In this document: one piece after another, positions 33,801-44,300 of the stretch
How positions within the stretch are numbered: position 1 is the stretch's first letter
Layout of the letters: every line of letters starts with the position of its first letter
Source: Spinacia oleracea
Lineage: Eukaryota > Streptophyta > Magnoliopsida > Caryophyllales > Amaranthaceae
Assembly (NCBI RefSeq): GCF_020520425.1
Contig: NC_079487.1
Location: 105,372,141 to 105,436,140, forward strand
Length of the DNA stretch: 64,000 nucleotides
Direction of reading: 5' to 3'
Program-made: the position numbers and the translations under genes
Notes under the pieces: model-generated
Database searches by the model: none
The model's input: the letters and a program-made list of their open reading frames with translations, nothing else
What the model was told of the DNA's origin: nothing

Positions 33801-36599
33801 CACCACGTTGGCCAGCCATTTCGGATACATGCATGGTTCGATGAATCCGGCCTCCTGCAACTTTTTCACCTCCTCGGCGATGGCTTTGTTTTTCTCCGAG
33901 GAGTAGTTCCTCTTTTTTTGCTTGACTGGCCGAGGTTCAGCGTTGACGTCCAGCTTGTGACAAATCAGCTTCGGATTTATCCCTGGCATATCTGCTGCTG
34001 ACCATGCAAAGATGTCTTTGTGATCCCTGAGTAGTCGGATCAAATCGATTCGGAGCCCCGAGCTTAGGCCCTTGCCTATTCGGACGCTCCTGTCTGAGTT
34101 ATCTTCGAGGAAGATATCCTCCATTTCTTGATCTGGTTCAGGAGATAGGGTTTCGGGACGGGCATCAACTTCTGCGGGAGATAGGCTGCTCGTGCTTGCT
34201 CTTCTCCTTTTTGCCTCGCTTTCCTCTCCTGTAGCTCCCTTTTCTTCCTCGGGGCCGTCCCCTAGTTTGGGCTTTCGGACAGCAGTGTGGCAGGTTCTTC
34301 TTGCGACCTCTTGATCGCCTCTAATTCGCTCGGCGAACCCTGCGTCCGAGACGTATATCATCAGCTGGTGGTATGTGGAGGGGACTGCTTGCATCTTGTG
34401 GATCATGGTTCTTCCCATGATTACGTGGTATACGGAATCGCAATCCATCACCAAAAATTCGTCCCGAAGGGTTTTTGCTGCTTGGCCTTCACCCACCGTG
34501 ACTGGCAGGGTGATCTTTCCTCGAGGGATAGCTGCGGATCCGTTGAATCCGATCAGAGGATAACTGACTTTCGTCAGTGCTTCCTCTGGTTCTTCGAGGA
34601 TCAGCTGCTCGAAGCAGTTTCTGAAGATGATATTGACGGCACTTCCTCCGTCGACTAACACTCGATGTACGTTGTGGTTATTGAGGTCCATGGAAATGAC
34701 TAGAGGATCGTCATGTTTGTACTGGACTCCGAAGCAATCATCAGCAGTGAAGGTCATGTTCGGGGGGTGTGGCTGGTTGTCTCCCACCGCGCTGAAGTTG
34801 ACCCGATGGGAGAGGGCTCTTAGGTGTTTCTTGCTGGCTTGGCCAGACTTTTGTCCCCCGAACACCACTAGGATGTCATTCTTCTTGTGCCCTGTTGCTT
34901 CGTAGACCCTTTTCTGGGGTTGCTCGTGTTGTTTGCCACTTGCGGCCTTTTCTTTTTCCTCCCTTCGGTCTAACAAGTACTGTTTCAGGTAGCCTCGTCG
35001 AACGAGGTCCTCAATGTTGTCTTTCAGCGAGTTGCATTCTTCGGTGTGGTGACCGAAGTCATCATGAAACTCGCACCATTTGTTCTTGTTTCTCCGAGCT
35101 GGGTTGGACTTGAGCTTCCCAGGTAGTTTCCACTTTTCATCATTTCTGTTGAGGCTAAAGATTTCTTTTCGGGGCAGAGTCAGTGGAGTGTAGTTAGTGT
35201 ATCTGGGTTGAAGTTCACCCCTCCTCCCGTCTTTCTTCGGGCTCATCTCTCTAGCTCCTACTTTCTCCTTCCCTTTCCTTGAGCCGCCCTCGGGCTTGCT
35301 CTGGGTATTCTTTGTGTCTCTCGGATCCGACGATCCTTTCAATCTTGCAGCGGCCTTGTTGAACTCTTCGGTTCTGATGAACGCATCAGCCATTTGGAGC
35401 ACGTCAGCTATTCTGGAGGGGTTCTTCATTGAGAGTTCGTCACGGAATTTCCCTTCCTGGAGCGCGTGCTTCAAGGCGAAGATGGCCACGTCTGGCTGCA
35501 AGTTTGGTATGTTTGTTGATTCCTTCATGAATCTGGCCATGAATTCTCTTAGACTTTCGTCTCTTTCTTGTTGGATTGAGGTCAGTTCTGCTGTGGTTCG
35601 CTCGGGGCGATTGTTGCTCACGAACTGTGTGCAGAATCTCTTTTTCAGCTTCTTCCAGCTCTTGATTGATCCCTTCGGCAGCGATCTAAACCACTCTCCC
35701 GCCACTCCGGTTAGCGTGGTTGGGAAATATTTACACCAACATGCTTCGGAGTAGGGACTCAAGAACATTTGCTGCTCGTAGGAGATGACATGATCCCTCG
35801 GATCTGTGATTCCGCTATAGGTTAGGTGTGCTGGCAGTCTTACCTTCGGTATTTCTTCCATGATCAGCTCGTCCGAGAAAGGGGATGACGTGGGAGTCAT
35901 GATTCTTTTCCCGAGTCTAGCCCTGATGCCTTCGTTTGCCGAGGTTCTGTGATTAGAACGTTCGGGCGTACGATGGGGACTAGGGGTTCGATCATGCCTC
36001 CTGTCTCTTCTTCTTTCTCGGCTACTGACCTCGGGTCGTTCGCCAGATCTGCTTGACTCACCTACCCCGAGTCTCGTATGGATCGAAGGTCTTAAACTTG
36101 AGTGGACCGAGGGCCTCAACCTGCTGAGCACCGAGCTTCGGATCCGAGTGTTACGAGTACTCGATTCGCTTTGGAGAGCTGTTGGAGTAGGCGATGGTCT
36201 TGCAAACCAATCTGGCTGTTGTTGTGCCCTTTTTTGGGTGTCCCACGTGCTTTCCATCCATCTCGACGTCAGGTGTGTTCCTGTCAAGGGGAGGAGCTCT
36301 CTTTCGGGTCTGGACACTTCTACACTGGGTTGTTCGTTCAGCCTTCGCCTGGTCCTCCTCTCTTCTCTGCGGTCCTTTGCCAATCCTTGCTGCTTCTCAT
36401 TGAAGAGGAAGTTTTGCATGATGGTCATGGCCGCAGTGAGCTCTTCCCTAGTTGGAATCGGAGGTCCTGCGTTTGTGGCGGTCGTAGCTCTGCTTGGCTG
36501 TGACCTCGCCATCGATTGAGGGTGCTCCTCTTGGTCAGATTCTGAATCTGACCGCACCATCATATCGTCATCATTGTTGTTAATAACATCATTAACCAT
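30846..36599 (-). CDS. gag-pol polyprotein of Tat-type Ty3/gypsy element
   Basis: An uninterrupted frame of 1917 aa from the ATG at 36599. Gag (retrotrans_gag block) lies at about 285-420 and a CEFHDDFGHHTEEC zinc-knuckle-like motif at 509-522. The aspartic protease has VDGGSAVN at 649-656 and the reverse transcriptase ~890-1100 has YVDD at 1044-1047. A first RNase H domain at ~1205-1325 has a degenerate active site. A second, archaeal-type RNase H at ~1341-1465 has TDGSS with D1345 and KTDSQ with D1407. The integrase has HHCC residues (H1564, H1571, C1602, C1605) and a D1634, D1694, E1730 triad with D-35-E spacing. The frame is also open upstream to 36776, through the primer-binding site and into the LTR. 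I chose the ATG at 36599 because it lies downstream of the PBS and starts the usual acidic gag leader. Confidence 0.93.
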   Translation of the reverse strand: MVNDVINNNDDDMMVRSDSESDQEEHPQSMARSQPSRATTATNAGPPIPTREELTAAMTIMQNFLFNEKQQGLAKDRREERRTRRRLNEQPSVEVSRPERELLPLTGTHLTSRWMESTWDTQKRAQQQPDWFARPSPTPTALQSESSTRNTRIRSSVLSRLRPSVHSSLRPSIHTRLGVGESSRSGERPEVSSRERRRDRRHDRTPSPHRTPERSNHRTSANEGIRARLGKRIMTPTSSPFSDELIMEEIPKVRLPAHLTYSGITDPRDHVISYEQQMFLSPYSEACWCKYFPTTLTGVAGEWFRSLPKGSIKSWKKLKKRFCTQFVSNNRPERTTAELTSIQQERDESLREFMARFMKESTNIPNLQPDVAIFALKHALQEGKFRDELSMKNPSRIADVLQMADAFIRTEEFNKAAARLKGSSDPRDTKNTQSKPEGGSRKGKEKVGAREMSPKKDGRRGELQPRYTNYTPLTLPRKEIFSLNRNDEKWKLPGKLKSNPARRNKNKWCEFHDDFGHHTEECNSLKDNIEDLVRRGYLKQYLLDRREEKEKAASGKQHEQPQKRVYEATGHKKNDILVVFGGQKSGQASKKHLRALSHRVNFSAVGDNQPHPPNMTFTADDCFGVQYKHDDPLVISMDLNNHNVHRVLVDGGSAVNIIFRNCFEQLILEEPEEALTKVSYPLIGFNGSAAIPRGKITLPVTVGEGQAAKTLRDEFLVMDCDSVYHVIMGRTMIHKMQAVPSTYHQLMIYVSDAGFAERIRGDQEVARRTCHTAVRKPKLGDGPEEEKGATGEESEAKRRRASTSSLSPAEVDARPETLSPEPDQEMEDIFLEDNSDRSVRIGKGLSSGLRIDLIRLLRDHKDIFAWSAADMPGINPKLICHKLDVNAEPRPVKQKKRNYSSEKNKAIAEEVKKLQEAGFIEPCMYPKWLANVVMVKKANGSWRMCVDFTDLNRACPKDCYPLPRIDQLVDSTSGHALLSFMDAFSGYHQVFMHPDDRAKTAFITSAGVFNYKMMPFGLKNAGATYQRLVDHVFADQKGRNVEVYVDDSIVKSIKEEDHVKYLAETFGNLRKYSMKLNPKKCVFGVKSGKFLGFMVSERGIDANPDKVQAALDLPEPKTKRDVQRLTGRLAALTRFISKASDKGAPFFKALKPKNLPGGEAEPVKKKGVPRKVDPELIWEQEQREAFQQLRAHLAQLPTLARPKEGETLYLYVAVSPGTVSAVLLREEEKKQQPIYFTSRTLIGAETRYPLIEKVAYAVVVAARKLRPYFDSHQITVLTDQPLEKVLDKIERSGRLAAWAFELSEFGIKYQPRTAIKAQALADFLAECSYQEMLDDTKSTWEVFTDGSSTINGSGAGVVLIPPTGKSIEYALKFSFKATNNEAEYEAAIAGIELCLSLEAEHVCLKTDSQLVANQIRGEYEAKWPSMTAYLAKIKSLTSKLRSFEVILIPRGQNTQADALSKLASSTLIDLNRSVHVEVHQERSIDLLPTTVCSLRTEPSWMDAVVAYKERGELPEDKLQARKLKRFNKWFIISAEGELMRKSFSAPLLKCVGPTDANYILREIHLGICGNHIGGRTLAHKALRAGYWWPTMVSEAKQMAKKCEKCQKFAPAIHQPAQTLQSTLYPLPFAQWGLDIIGPFPSATNQKKWLIVGVDYFSKWIEAEAVSSITEPQVRKFIWKNIITRFGIPRPMVFDHGKQFDNTPLQKWCKQFGIHLAYSAVCHPQSNGQAEAANKLILNALKKRVEDDKNKWLEELPGTLWSLRTTEKEATGQTPFHLVYGSEAVIPVEIGTESLRIQAYNRYDGLQGESNNQLLSEALDLLDEARNDARTLNAAYLQRVNKHYNRRVNARPLKVGDLVLRNAASVQKGRIHGKLSATWEGPYIIHSEKRPGTFMLKQLDGTILKNHWNTDVLKKYFV

Positions 36600-36649
36600 T
36601 TTCGCGGAAAGAGGTGATTGATGTCTTTCAAAGGCTTTGAAGTGTTCTT

Positions 36650-36666
36650 CCCCACAGACGGCGCCA
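36650..36666 (-). other. primer-binding site of the Tat element
   Basis: On the minus strand TGGCGCCGTCTGTGGGG begins 3 nt after the 5' LTR. TGGCGCCGT matches the 3' end of a tRNA-Asp-type primer. The remainder diverges from the standard tRNA-Asp sequence, so the primer identity is uncertain. Confidence 0.7.
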
Positions 36667-36669
36667 AAT

Positions 36670-37095
36670 TGTTCCGGTGTTGTAAAGATGGAAACAATGG
36701 GCTTCGAATGAAGGCCCTTTCGTATGTGTTGAAGATCTTGCTTGTTTGAATGAGTAGAGTCCGAATTCACCTGCACAAGAGCAAAGTCACTAGCCTCGGG
36801 GGTGTTTCCGAGGAAAGCCCCTCCGATGCCTAAGTAAGAACGATGCTCGGATTCTAGAGAGAAGTTCTCTAGAAGAGTAGTCTTAAGGCGATAAATTGGA
36901 CGTACCTTGAGGTGTGAGCCTTGGCGGCCTATTTATAGTGTTTGCATAATAAATGCCCATAGGTCATTTATTGCTTTTGGGCCTTGGGCCTTGATGGATG
37001 GCTGACTAGCCATTGGTAGGTTTGATGCTGTTTGTTTAGAGCCATTGGGCTTTGGACTTAGTGGCCCAATTGAGAATCAATTGGGAGCCCAAACA
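36670..37095 (-). repeat. 5' LTR of the Tat element
   Basis: 426 bp, TG...CA ends, identical by eye to the 3' LTR. Transcription is to the left. A TATAAATA box on the minus strand at 36930-36937 is followed by the presumed start site near 36900. Confidence 0.95.
36930..36937 (-). promoter_or_regulatory. TATA box in the 5' LTR
   Basis: Minus-strand TATAAATA in a GC-flanked context (plus GGCGGCCTATTTATAG). The same motif is in the 3' LTR at 25746-25753. It fits the U3/R boundary of the LTR. Confidence 0.65.
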
Positions 37096-37100
37096 AGTAC

Positions 37101-38214
37101 TAACATGACTATTATATGGATAACAAATTTGGTGTTCATTCAACCTAAAAGACATAACTTTAGAAATCATAAAATCAAAAACTGAAGAACCCAAAATAAC
37201 CAAAAAATTAAAAATTGGCAATAATAACGAACGGGCCCTACAATATTGACATTTAAGTAAATCAATTCAATTTGCAAAAATACAAAGTTGAATCTTGGTA
37301 GTGATCTTATATTTCCATCTTCAAAATGTCATTACCACTTTAGGAAGATTTATTTAAAATATTATATTAAATAAAAATATCCTTACATTTTAGTATGATT
37401 ATTTTTCTCGTATAATCACCATAGGTACTTAATCTGATATACTATCATGTTTAAAATGCAATTCATTATTTGATCACATTAGGAAACTATGGATTCTAAC
37501 AATTGTTGATATGGTTCTAAAATGAATTATTATACGTTTGTACATCCTAAAGGCATTATCCAAACATAGTTGTAAACCCCTAATTACAACTAGTTTTTCA
37601 AAATAAAATTAAAACAACAATAATACACAACATCCGTTTATAATAGGAGTCAAATGAACAAGTAAACTAGTGAACAACCCGTAATTGCATGTGCTTTAAG
37701 AAATACCTAAATCTCTATTAATTTTGAACACATTGTATGAACACCATCTATACTACGTGTGATACCTTTACATTTTTCATTAATTAACCAAGTCGTAAAA
37801 TAAAAACTTCGTTAAAAAAGAACACCTTTTACCATATTGAAAGAACGCGTTTTACTATTGTTCCTCTCACGCAAGGTTTCAAATCTGCTCAATAATATAT
37901 GAGTAACTCATAAGTGACATTAATCATATTAAGACCACTATTTACTCCAACATAAAAATTATGGTCACATTACTAAAGAGAAAGCAAGACAAATTTATAA
38001 GCTCAACATTTTATCCAAGAGCATCGTTGGATTCCTATGCTAAAATCAAAGTTAAAGATATTAATGTGATCTCAATATATATTTGTTTGCTCCGTTATAT
38101 CTTTGACACTTTAATGACATAACAATATTGATTTAAATACGAGTTATATTGACAACCGGTTCCTTCACGGATAAACAATTGGATAACCCTCACAAACTTG
38201 TACTAAACCAAAAA
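37101..38214. other. AT-rich intergenic DNA
   Basis: Apart from the right target-duplication copy at 37096-37100, no gene or definable repeat is seen up to the Helitron terminus at 38215. Confidence 0.5.
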
Positions 38215-38669
38215 CTAGCTTTGGAGCCCGTTCAAAGAACGGGATTATATAGTACGAAGTATTTGTTAAGCCGTTTTTTAAAGTGTTAATTTTATTGAGG
38301 ACTTGTGATTTTAGTTAGAGTATATGATTTATATAGAGGTGATCAAATTTCTAAGTTTAAAAATATATAAATTATATGGTGAAATAATATTAAGTGTTAA
38401 AGAGGGAGATGAAGTAGTAGAGGTTGAATATGAATTCAATGATGAATTGATGTTGGATGAGGAAGATAAAGTGGAAAATGTGTTGAAATTGTGAAATGCT
38501 TCGTATAACAAACAACAACATGAAAAATTAAAAAAAATAAAATAAAAAATCCATGGATGAAAGAAGGAGATGACACATGTTTTCTAACAAAAAAGAAAAA
38601 ATCCATGGATGATAGAAGGAGGTGACACGTGTCATCTAATCATGTATGGTTATCCTTTTTAAATAGGTA
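38215..38669 (-). mobile_element. short non-autonomous Helitron (inner copy)
   Basis: On the minus strand the 3' end shows a hairpin CCCGTTCTTTGAACGGG, 8 nt, then CTAG followed by host T. This is the canonical Helitron terminus. The probable 5' end reads TACCTATTTAAAAAGG directly after the CTAG of the next Helitron; the usual 5' TC is not intact. A ~36-bp direct duplication (ATCCATGGATG...GACACRTGT) lies inside at about 38549-38632. No Rep/helicase gene. Confidence 0.55.
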
Positions 38670-39321
38670 CTAGTGTGTGGCTCGGGCGATGCCCCGATTG
38701 CTACATTAAATAGTTAAAATTTTAGATTTTTCTTGAGCAAAATATTTGATAAGATACATGTATAGCATTAAGTGAAAGCATTCATCAAGTTCGTCAATAA
38801 CACAAACACACTAAGTCATTTATCATGAGAAATAATTTTTCAATTGCATCATCTTACAATTTATAATTTGTTTTCTAGTGGAAATAAGTGATTCAAAATT
38901 TACAAACACCAAATTAGACACATGCAGTCATGCAAGGCATTTCTGTAGTTGATGCTTATGAGACTTATGACATCATGTTTATTCATGGTTGTCCTAATTC
39001 TTTAATTATTATTTTTTTCCAAAATAGTCAATAGAAAATAAAAAGTCACATAAAAGTTTAGTTGTTGTAAACTTCATGTTAACATTCATTTATAAATTAA
39101 TGTGAAGAGATATACCACAAATGGTTGTTGGTTAAGATGGTAATGAGAGTTATCCTCCACACTTGAGGTCTCGAGTTCAAACCTTATTGTACGTATTGAT
39201 TTTTGGTTGTCCATGATATGACATATCATTTGGTGAATGGATGATGTGGTGCAGAGGGAAGAGTACTATGTGCCACATGGACATTTTTCTCAACGCCTTT
39301 TAATATATTAGTATACATAGA
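38670..39321 (-). mobile_element. non-autonomous Helitron (outer copy)
   Basis: The minus-strand 5' end TCTATGTATACTAATATATT follows a host A (39322). The 3' end has a GC-rich hairpin CGGGGCATCGCCCGAG, then CCACACA and CTAG, with host T at 38669. This gives insertion between A and T without target duplication, as Helitrons do. 652 bp with no coding capacity. It contains a tRNA-like segment at 39116-39190. Confidence 0.7.
39116..39190 (+). mobile_element. tRNA-like SINE head inside the Helitron
   Basis: GGTTGTTGGTTAAGATGG resembles a Pol III A box, and GAGTTCAAACC about 45 bp later resembles a B box. No A-tail or target duplication is evident. It may be a captured SINE or part of the Helitron family itself. 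Confidence 0.35.
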
Positions 39322-39989
39322 TGTAATTGGATGAAATTCATCTGTTCATTAGGGCTTGTTTTTTATCGTTTTTTATTTTCTATTTTTTGCAAAACTAAAA
39401 ACCAAAATATGAAAATCACAAAAAATATTTTTCATTTTTTGTTGTCAGTTTTCATAATCAACGTATCAATATAAACCTATTGTTTGATTCATGGTTTAAT
39501 CTAAAGTATATGAATTTCAAAATCAATAAACCAAAATAAGAAACAGAGAGACAATGATATCAAACGAGCCAAGTCCGTCCTTGAGCAAAACGACTCGTTC
39601 ACAACTCTAATTCACGTAGAGCTGATCAATATGGGTCCGACCCAAAAATTACCGAGTTTTGGTCAGAATATGCCGGCCCGATTTTCGGGCCCGACTCGAA
39701 CTCCAATTTTTTTACGGGCTTTGACCAGTGTAAAACAAAAATTTTAGTTATAAATTTGGCTCGCCCCGAAAAGCCCGCTATTTTGACCCGAAATAATGGG
39801 CACAAAAACTGAAGCTTGGCCCGGACCAACCCGACACAATGGACAGATTTTATTACAGCGACCCGCCCGAACCCGACCCGCTCTGCCTGTTGTTAAGTGA
39901 TTCAGGTCTCTCGCCAGACGGATTTGAACATTGGCTATTTGGATCCGTTAACAACTGAACCCTCTATCGTTTTTGTTTGCGTTTTGAAG
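39322..39989. repeat. intergenic DNA with GGGCCCGA/CCCGACCC-rich inverted motifs
   Basis: Around 39630-39890 repeated GGGTCCGACCC, GGCCCGATTTTCGGGCCCGA and CCCGACCCGC motifs suggest a decayed TIR (hAT-like) element directly upstream of the FLX-like gene. No complete ends could be paired. Confidence 0.35.
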
Positions 39990-41327
39990 AGCCAAACAAT
40001 AATTTCATTCTTCGGCACTGCTAAACTCGCTTCAATTTTTTCACTGCCATTCTTCTCTGTCGATCTCTCTGCTTCTCACAAGGTTAGTTCTTCGATTAAA
40101 TTTCTGATTTCAGTGATTATATTAGCTCTCTAGGCATTCGATTATTTATTTATTTATTTATTATGATGATAATCATCATTTTTTCAATTGAATTGGCTCA
40201 ATTTGTATGAGCATCATGTTCTTCATTTTGTTTGTTTGTTTGATGATTACACGGTAGCTAGGTTAGTTGTCGAGGTTGAATGGTGAGGATTTTTGAGTTA
40301 ATATGGCTAGTGTCGATTGATTTTGCGGGGTAGGGTTCATGCAGGGTGCAGCGAAGTAATTATCAAATTAGGGTTTTCGCTCGAGCACCTTAAATTTGGA
40401 TTTCTGGTATGAAATTATCTGAAATTTGGGTAATGAGCTCAGAATATAATTAACAAATGAAATTTCTCTCTCCTCAATGGCTCAAACTCCAAGTCGCATG
40501 GTCGCATCTGCTCTGCGTCTCCTTCGTCCTTCCTCCTCTCAGGACCCTGACAAGTCTCCTCCAATAAAAGCAGCATCTTGTAGTTGTACTTGTATCATCT
40601 CCTGTAGTCTGCGCCACCTCTGCCAACCACCTCTCTTTCTTCGCTGCTGCTATTTTCGGTATTATCTATTTTGTATCGAGTTATATTTTGGATTTTCTGT
40701 TGATTTTATTTGTACTTTTATTGATTAAAAAATTATTTTATTTGTAATTTTCTATATGATGGTTTCAATCTGTTAAATGTATTCAGTTGGATTTTTTGTT
40801 AGCTTTGTTTTGGTGTTGTTCTATATGATGGTTTCTATACCACTTCATGATTTTGCTTGAAATTTGCATTATCCTTTTTGATATGATTCTCATAAGATTG
40901 ATTAGGTAGACAAGCCCGTTTGTAAGATTCTAGTTAACAGTAGGGTGTGTTTCGGGGCATTAGAAAGAAATCAGGAGGACCTGTAAGACTGTAACACAGA
41001 CACCTGAGACAATTTGAGGTTCTTTCTTCGAGCTCATGCCTGCTAAAGTGTTGGGGTAATCAGCTGGGGTACTTTTCTAATAGAGTGATATTGTTGGGGG
41101 ACGATAGAAAAGCAGAGCATATATAGGACTATTATTTGGCAACTTTTTCCATGTCATTTATTTTGTTTCTATCCTGTAATCTCGGTTAGATGGAAGGATT
41201 TTTTTTTATTAGTATCATCATTATTTTGTTACTTGGCGCAAGCCGTTTATTGATAATACTGGTTACCATGTTACTAGATAGCATATGTTTCTCAACCTCG
41301 TGGTTTCCTTGCATTCGCAGTGGGTAA
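39990..41327 (+). other. 5' leader exon and 5'UTR intron of the FLX-like gene
   Basis: A non-coding leader probably ends at 40082 (CACAAG|GTTAGT). The next acceptor is TTGCATTCGCAG, with the exon starting at 41321, 7 bp before the ATG. The intron would be about 1.24 kb and T-rich. The small frame at 40477-40728 within it has no known domain. Confidence 0.55.
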
Positions 41328-44300
41328 ATGGGGAGCAAAGGTCGATTACCACCTCATCATATGAGGCACCCTCTTCATGGGCCTGGTTTAGTGCATCCAG
41401 AGCCATTTGGAGCCGGGATACGTCCCCCGCATGGTGGTTTTCCTCATGGTGACATGTTGCCTCCGCCGGAGATTTTGGAGCAAAAACTTGCTTCTCAACA
41501 TGTGGAGATGGAGAGGTTGGCAACGGAGAACCAAAGGCTAGCTGCCACCCATGGGTCATCGAGACAACAGCTTGCTGCTGCACAGCAGGAACTTCAGATG
41601 TTGGAAACTCAGATTCGAGCTTCAAAGTCAGAGAGGGAGCAACAAACGAGGGGTCTTATGGATAGAATTTCGAAGATGGAAACCGAATTGAAGGCAGTGG
41701 ATCGCCTTAAACTGGATTTGAAGCAGGCTAGGACAGAGGCACAAACCTTGGTTGAAGTGAGGCAAGAGCTTATTACTAAAGCGCAGCAACTAAACAGTGA
41801 GCTTCAAAGGGCCCATGTAGATGTGCAGCAAATACCTGCTATGATGTCTGAACTTAATCACCTCAGACAAGAGTTTCATCAGTACAGGTAAACGTGTTTT
41901 CAACATTCAATATTTTGGTTCATAAACTTGTTAAGACTCCTTTCAAATTTTCATGTCGCTGTTCTGAATATTCACTGACATTCTTAGACGCTGAATTTTG
42001 CAGGACAACATATGAACATGAAAAAAAGGTTTACCGTGACCATATTGAATCGCTTCAAGCTATGGATAAGGAGTATAAGAGCATGGCTGATGAGGTGGCA
42101 AAGCTTCGTACTGAGTTGAATAATACATCAAATGTTGATAAAAGATCTGGTAAATTGTTTGTTGTGGAAGATCTCCCCTTTTAGGTTTGTGGTTTCAATG
42201 TTTCTAATTATTTCTGAATCACACACTCATACCTCTATGCTGGCACAGTTTATGGTAGTGCTGCTGGATATGGGGACATTGATGCCTCTGCTCACAATCC
42301 TTCGGCGCAGAGTTCCTATGAAGATGGTTATGGGATGCAGCAGGTACAAAGTCTTTAGTATTTTTTCATGTGCCACCAAAAGGTGCTAGCAACATTTGGT
42401 TACCTCAAATCACTTGAGCTTTTTAGGTACTGATTGTTATGCTTCAATTTGCACGAAATTGATGTGTGGTCAATTGTCAACCTGAAACATGTGCCAACAT
42501 TGTAGTTTGACTTGCATATTTATCTACTGGACTTAAAGCAGGTGGACTTTATCTGAAGATCTATACTTGCTTTCCCTCCCCTTGGCCGGTTGGTTGGCCC
42601 TCCTCGTTATGAGGCAGTTGTAATTTGATTAGCTGAGACTAGAGTAGGTTTATCCTCGATTAATAAACTTAACCACTTTTTCTTATGAAAAGAACCCCTC
42701 AGCTCAAGGGAGCATTTTTTGTTTAACTGCATTTATACTGAGATCTGCACTGCGAGGCCTAATGGAAACACCCTCTTTGAACTGTTTGGTGGCAAGACTG
42801 CTGATTGAGAACCCCCTTACCCTGGCTGGCAATCTGACATGATATGAATTCAGCCGAGATTTGTCTGTTTGTTGTCTTGAATCTTGATTTGTAAAGTGTA
42901 GTTGTCATGCTCAAACCCTCACATAACTCGTCTTCCTTTTAAGCTACATTCGGTGTCTTTTGCTTTATCGGCTTGTCAAAGGAACTTGCTACATATCTTC
43001 TTGTTAGATCTTACTTTGTGTGCATAATTACATAAATTGTTGCAAGACCAGCTCTGGTCTTCTGGCACGATTCACCACTCACGCCTTTCCTTTTCTTGAC
43101 ACTATTCATAGTTGGTTTACTGTTCTTCTTGGTGGACGTGTGGTGTTTTCTAGAAGAATACCTTGGTTTGTTAAGTGGCGAGGTGTTTCCTCTGGTCTTA
43201 GAGTATATCGAACTTCAGCATTTCTTTAGCATGTGGTTCTGGACTTTGGCGTACTTTGTGTGTGCTGTGATATGTTCACTAGCTACAGATTACAATAGTT
43301 TCAAGGGTAGCTTACACGAATACGGCCCCTTTTGCTTTCATTCGTGCCCATTTTGATAATTTTAGGATGCTCCCCTAATCTGTCTCACGTGCTTTTGTTG
43401 ATTGCCTTTTCCTAATGCCTTCCATTATGAAGCTCTACTGTAAGCTTTACTAATTGTTAAGTTTACTCATCTAGTAGTCTTTGTATTTTGTGCTGTATTT
43501 GTCTATCATGTCTGCTTTAGTTTTCAGTGATAGTGATTTTATTTTATTTATCCTTCCTATTTGCCTCTTATATTTTACTACATTTTCCTGTTTTTTTCCC
43601 CCCATTGCTCTTATTTTGTGTGTGTGTGTGTGTGTGTGGGGGGGGGGGTACTCTCCCCTTGCAACCCAAATCTAGCGTCATATGTGTGTATTTTGATTAC
43701 AATCTCTCTACCTGCATGAGGGGTAAATGCTGCATATTACCTTCTTAATCGTGGCTAGGGGTGTGATTCATAGTAGGTGGTGTTAATACCGAACCTTGCA
43801 GCTGGTTATTTGTATGTACTGCTTTAATATATATTTCCAATATGGTCAAATAAATTTGAACCTTATCCTCCTCTTGTTGGAATGTATACTGCTTTTCTTA
43901 TGCTGAATTCGTACTGCTGCTTACTTTCCAGTATGAACTGTTTGCCCGCCCTAGAAATTTGAGGTCATCTCTTTTGTTTTTTGCAACAGGTCCATCACCA
44001 GTTTCCAGCTAGCGGTGCTGCCACTACTGCATCTACACCTGCTGCTACAGGTGGTGGTGTGGTAGCCAGCAGCGGTGGTACGCCAACTTATGCTCCACCT
44101 CAATCTGGGACAGCCTCTGGAAGAGTAGGGTATGGGAATCCTGGTTATGAAGCACAAAGGGGTCTGACCTATGACCCGCAGGGTAGTCAAGTCTACAACA
44201 ACGCTCAGAGAGCATCAGGTTATGATGGATATAATAGAGGAGTTAATTATGACATGCAAAGACCTCCTTATGATCCGCAAAGAGCAGCTTATGAAATGCC

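Larger units (their letters stand above)
25486..37095 (-). mobile_element. Ty3/gypsy retrotransposon, Tat lineage, with antisense ORF
   Basis: An 11,610-bp complete element. The 426-bp LTRs (25486-25911 and 36670-37095) start TGTTCCGG and end CCCAAACA, and I found no difference between them. The 5-bp target duplication AGTAC is at 25481-25485 and 37096-37100. Gag-pol is on the minus strand, so the right LTR is the 5' LTR. Primer-binding site, polypurine tract, gag-pol, minisatellite and an antisense intron-containing gene are all present. The second, archaeal-type RNase H domain and the antisense ORF are hallmarks of the Tat/Retand/Ogre group. Identical LTRs indicate a recent insertion. Confidence 0.95.

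Noticed and set aside
40477..40728. Short frame in the FLX-like 5'UTR intron
   Set aside because: Ser/Cys-rich with no domain. It lies within a predicted intron and has no splice link to the main frame.
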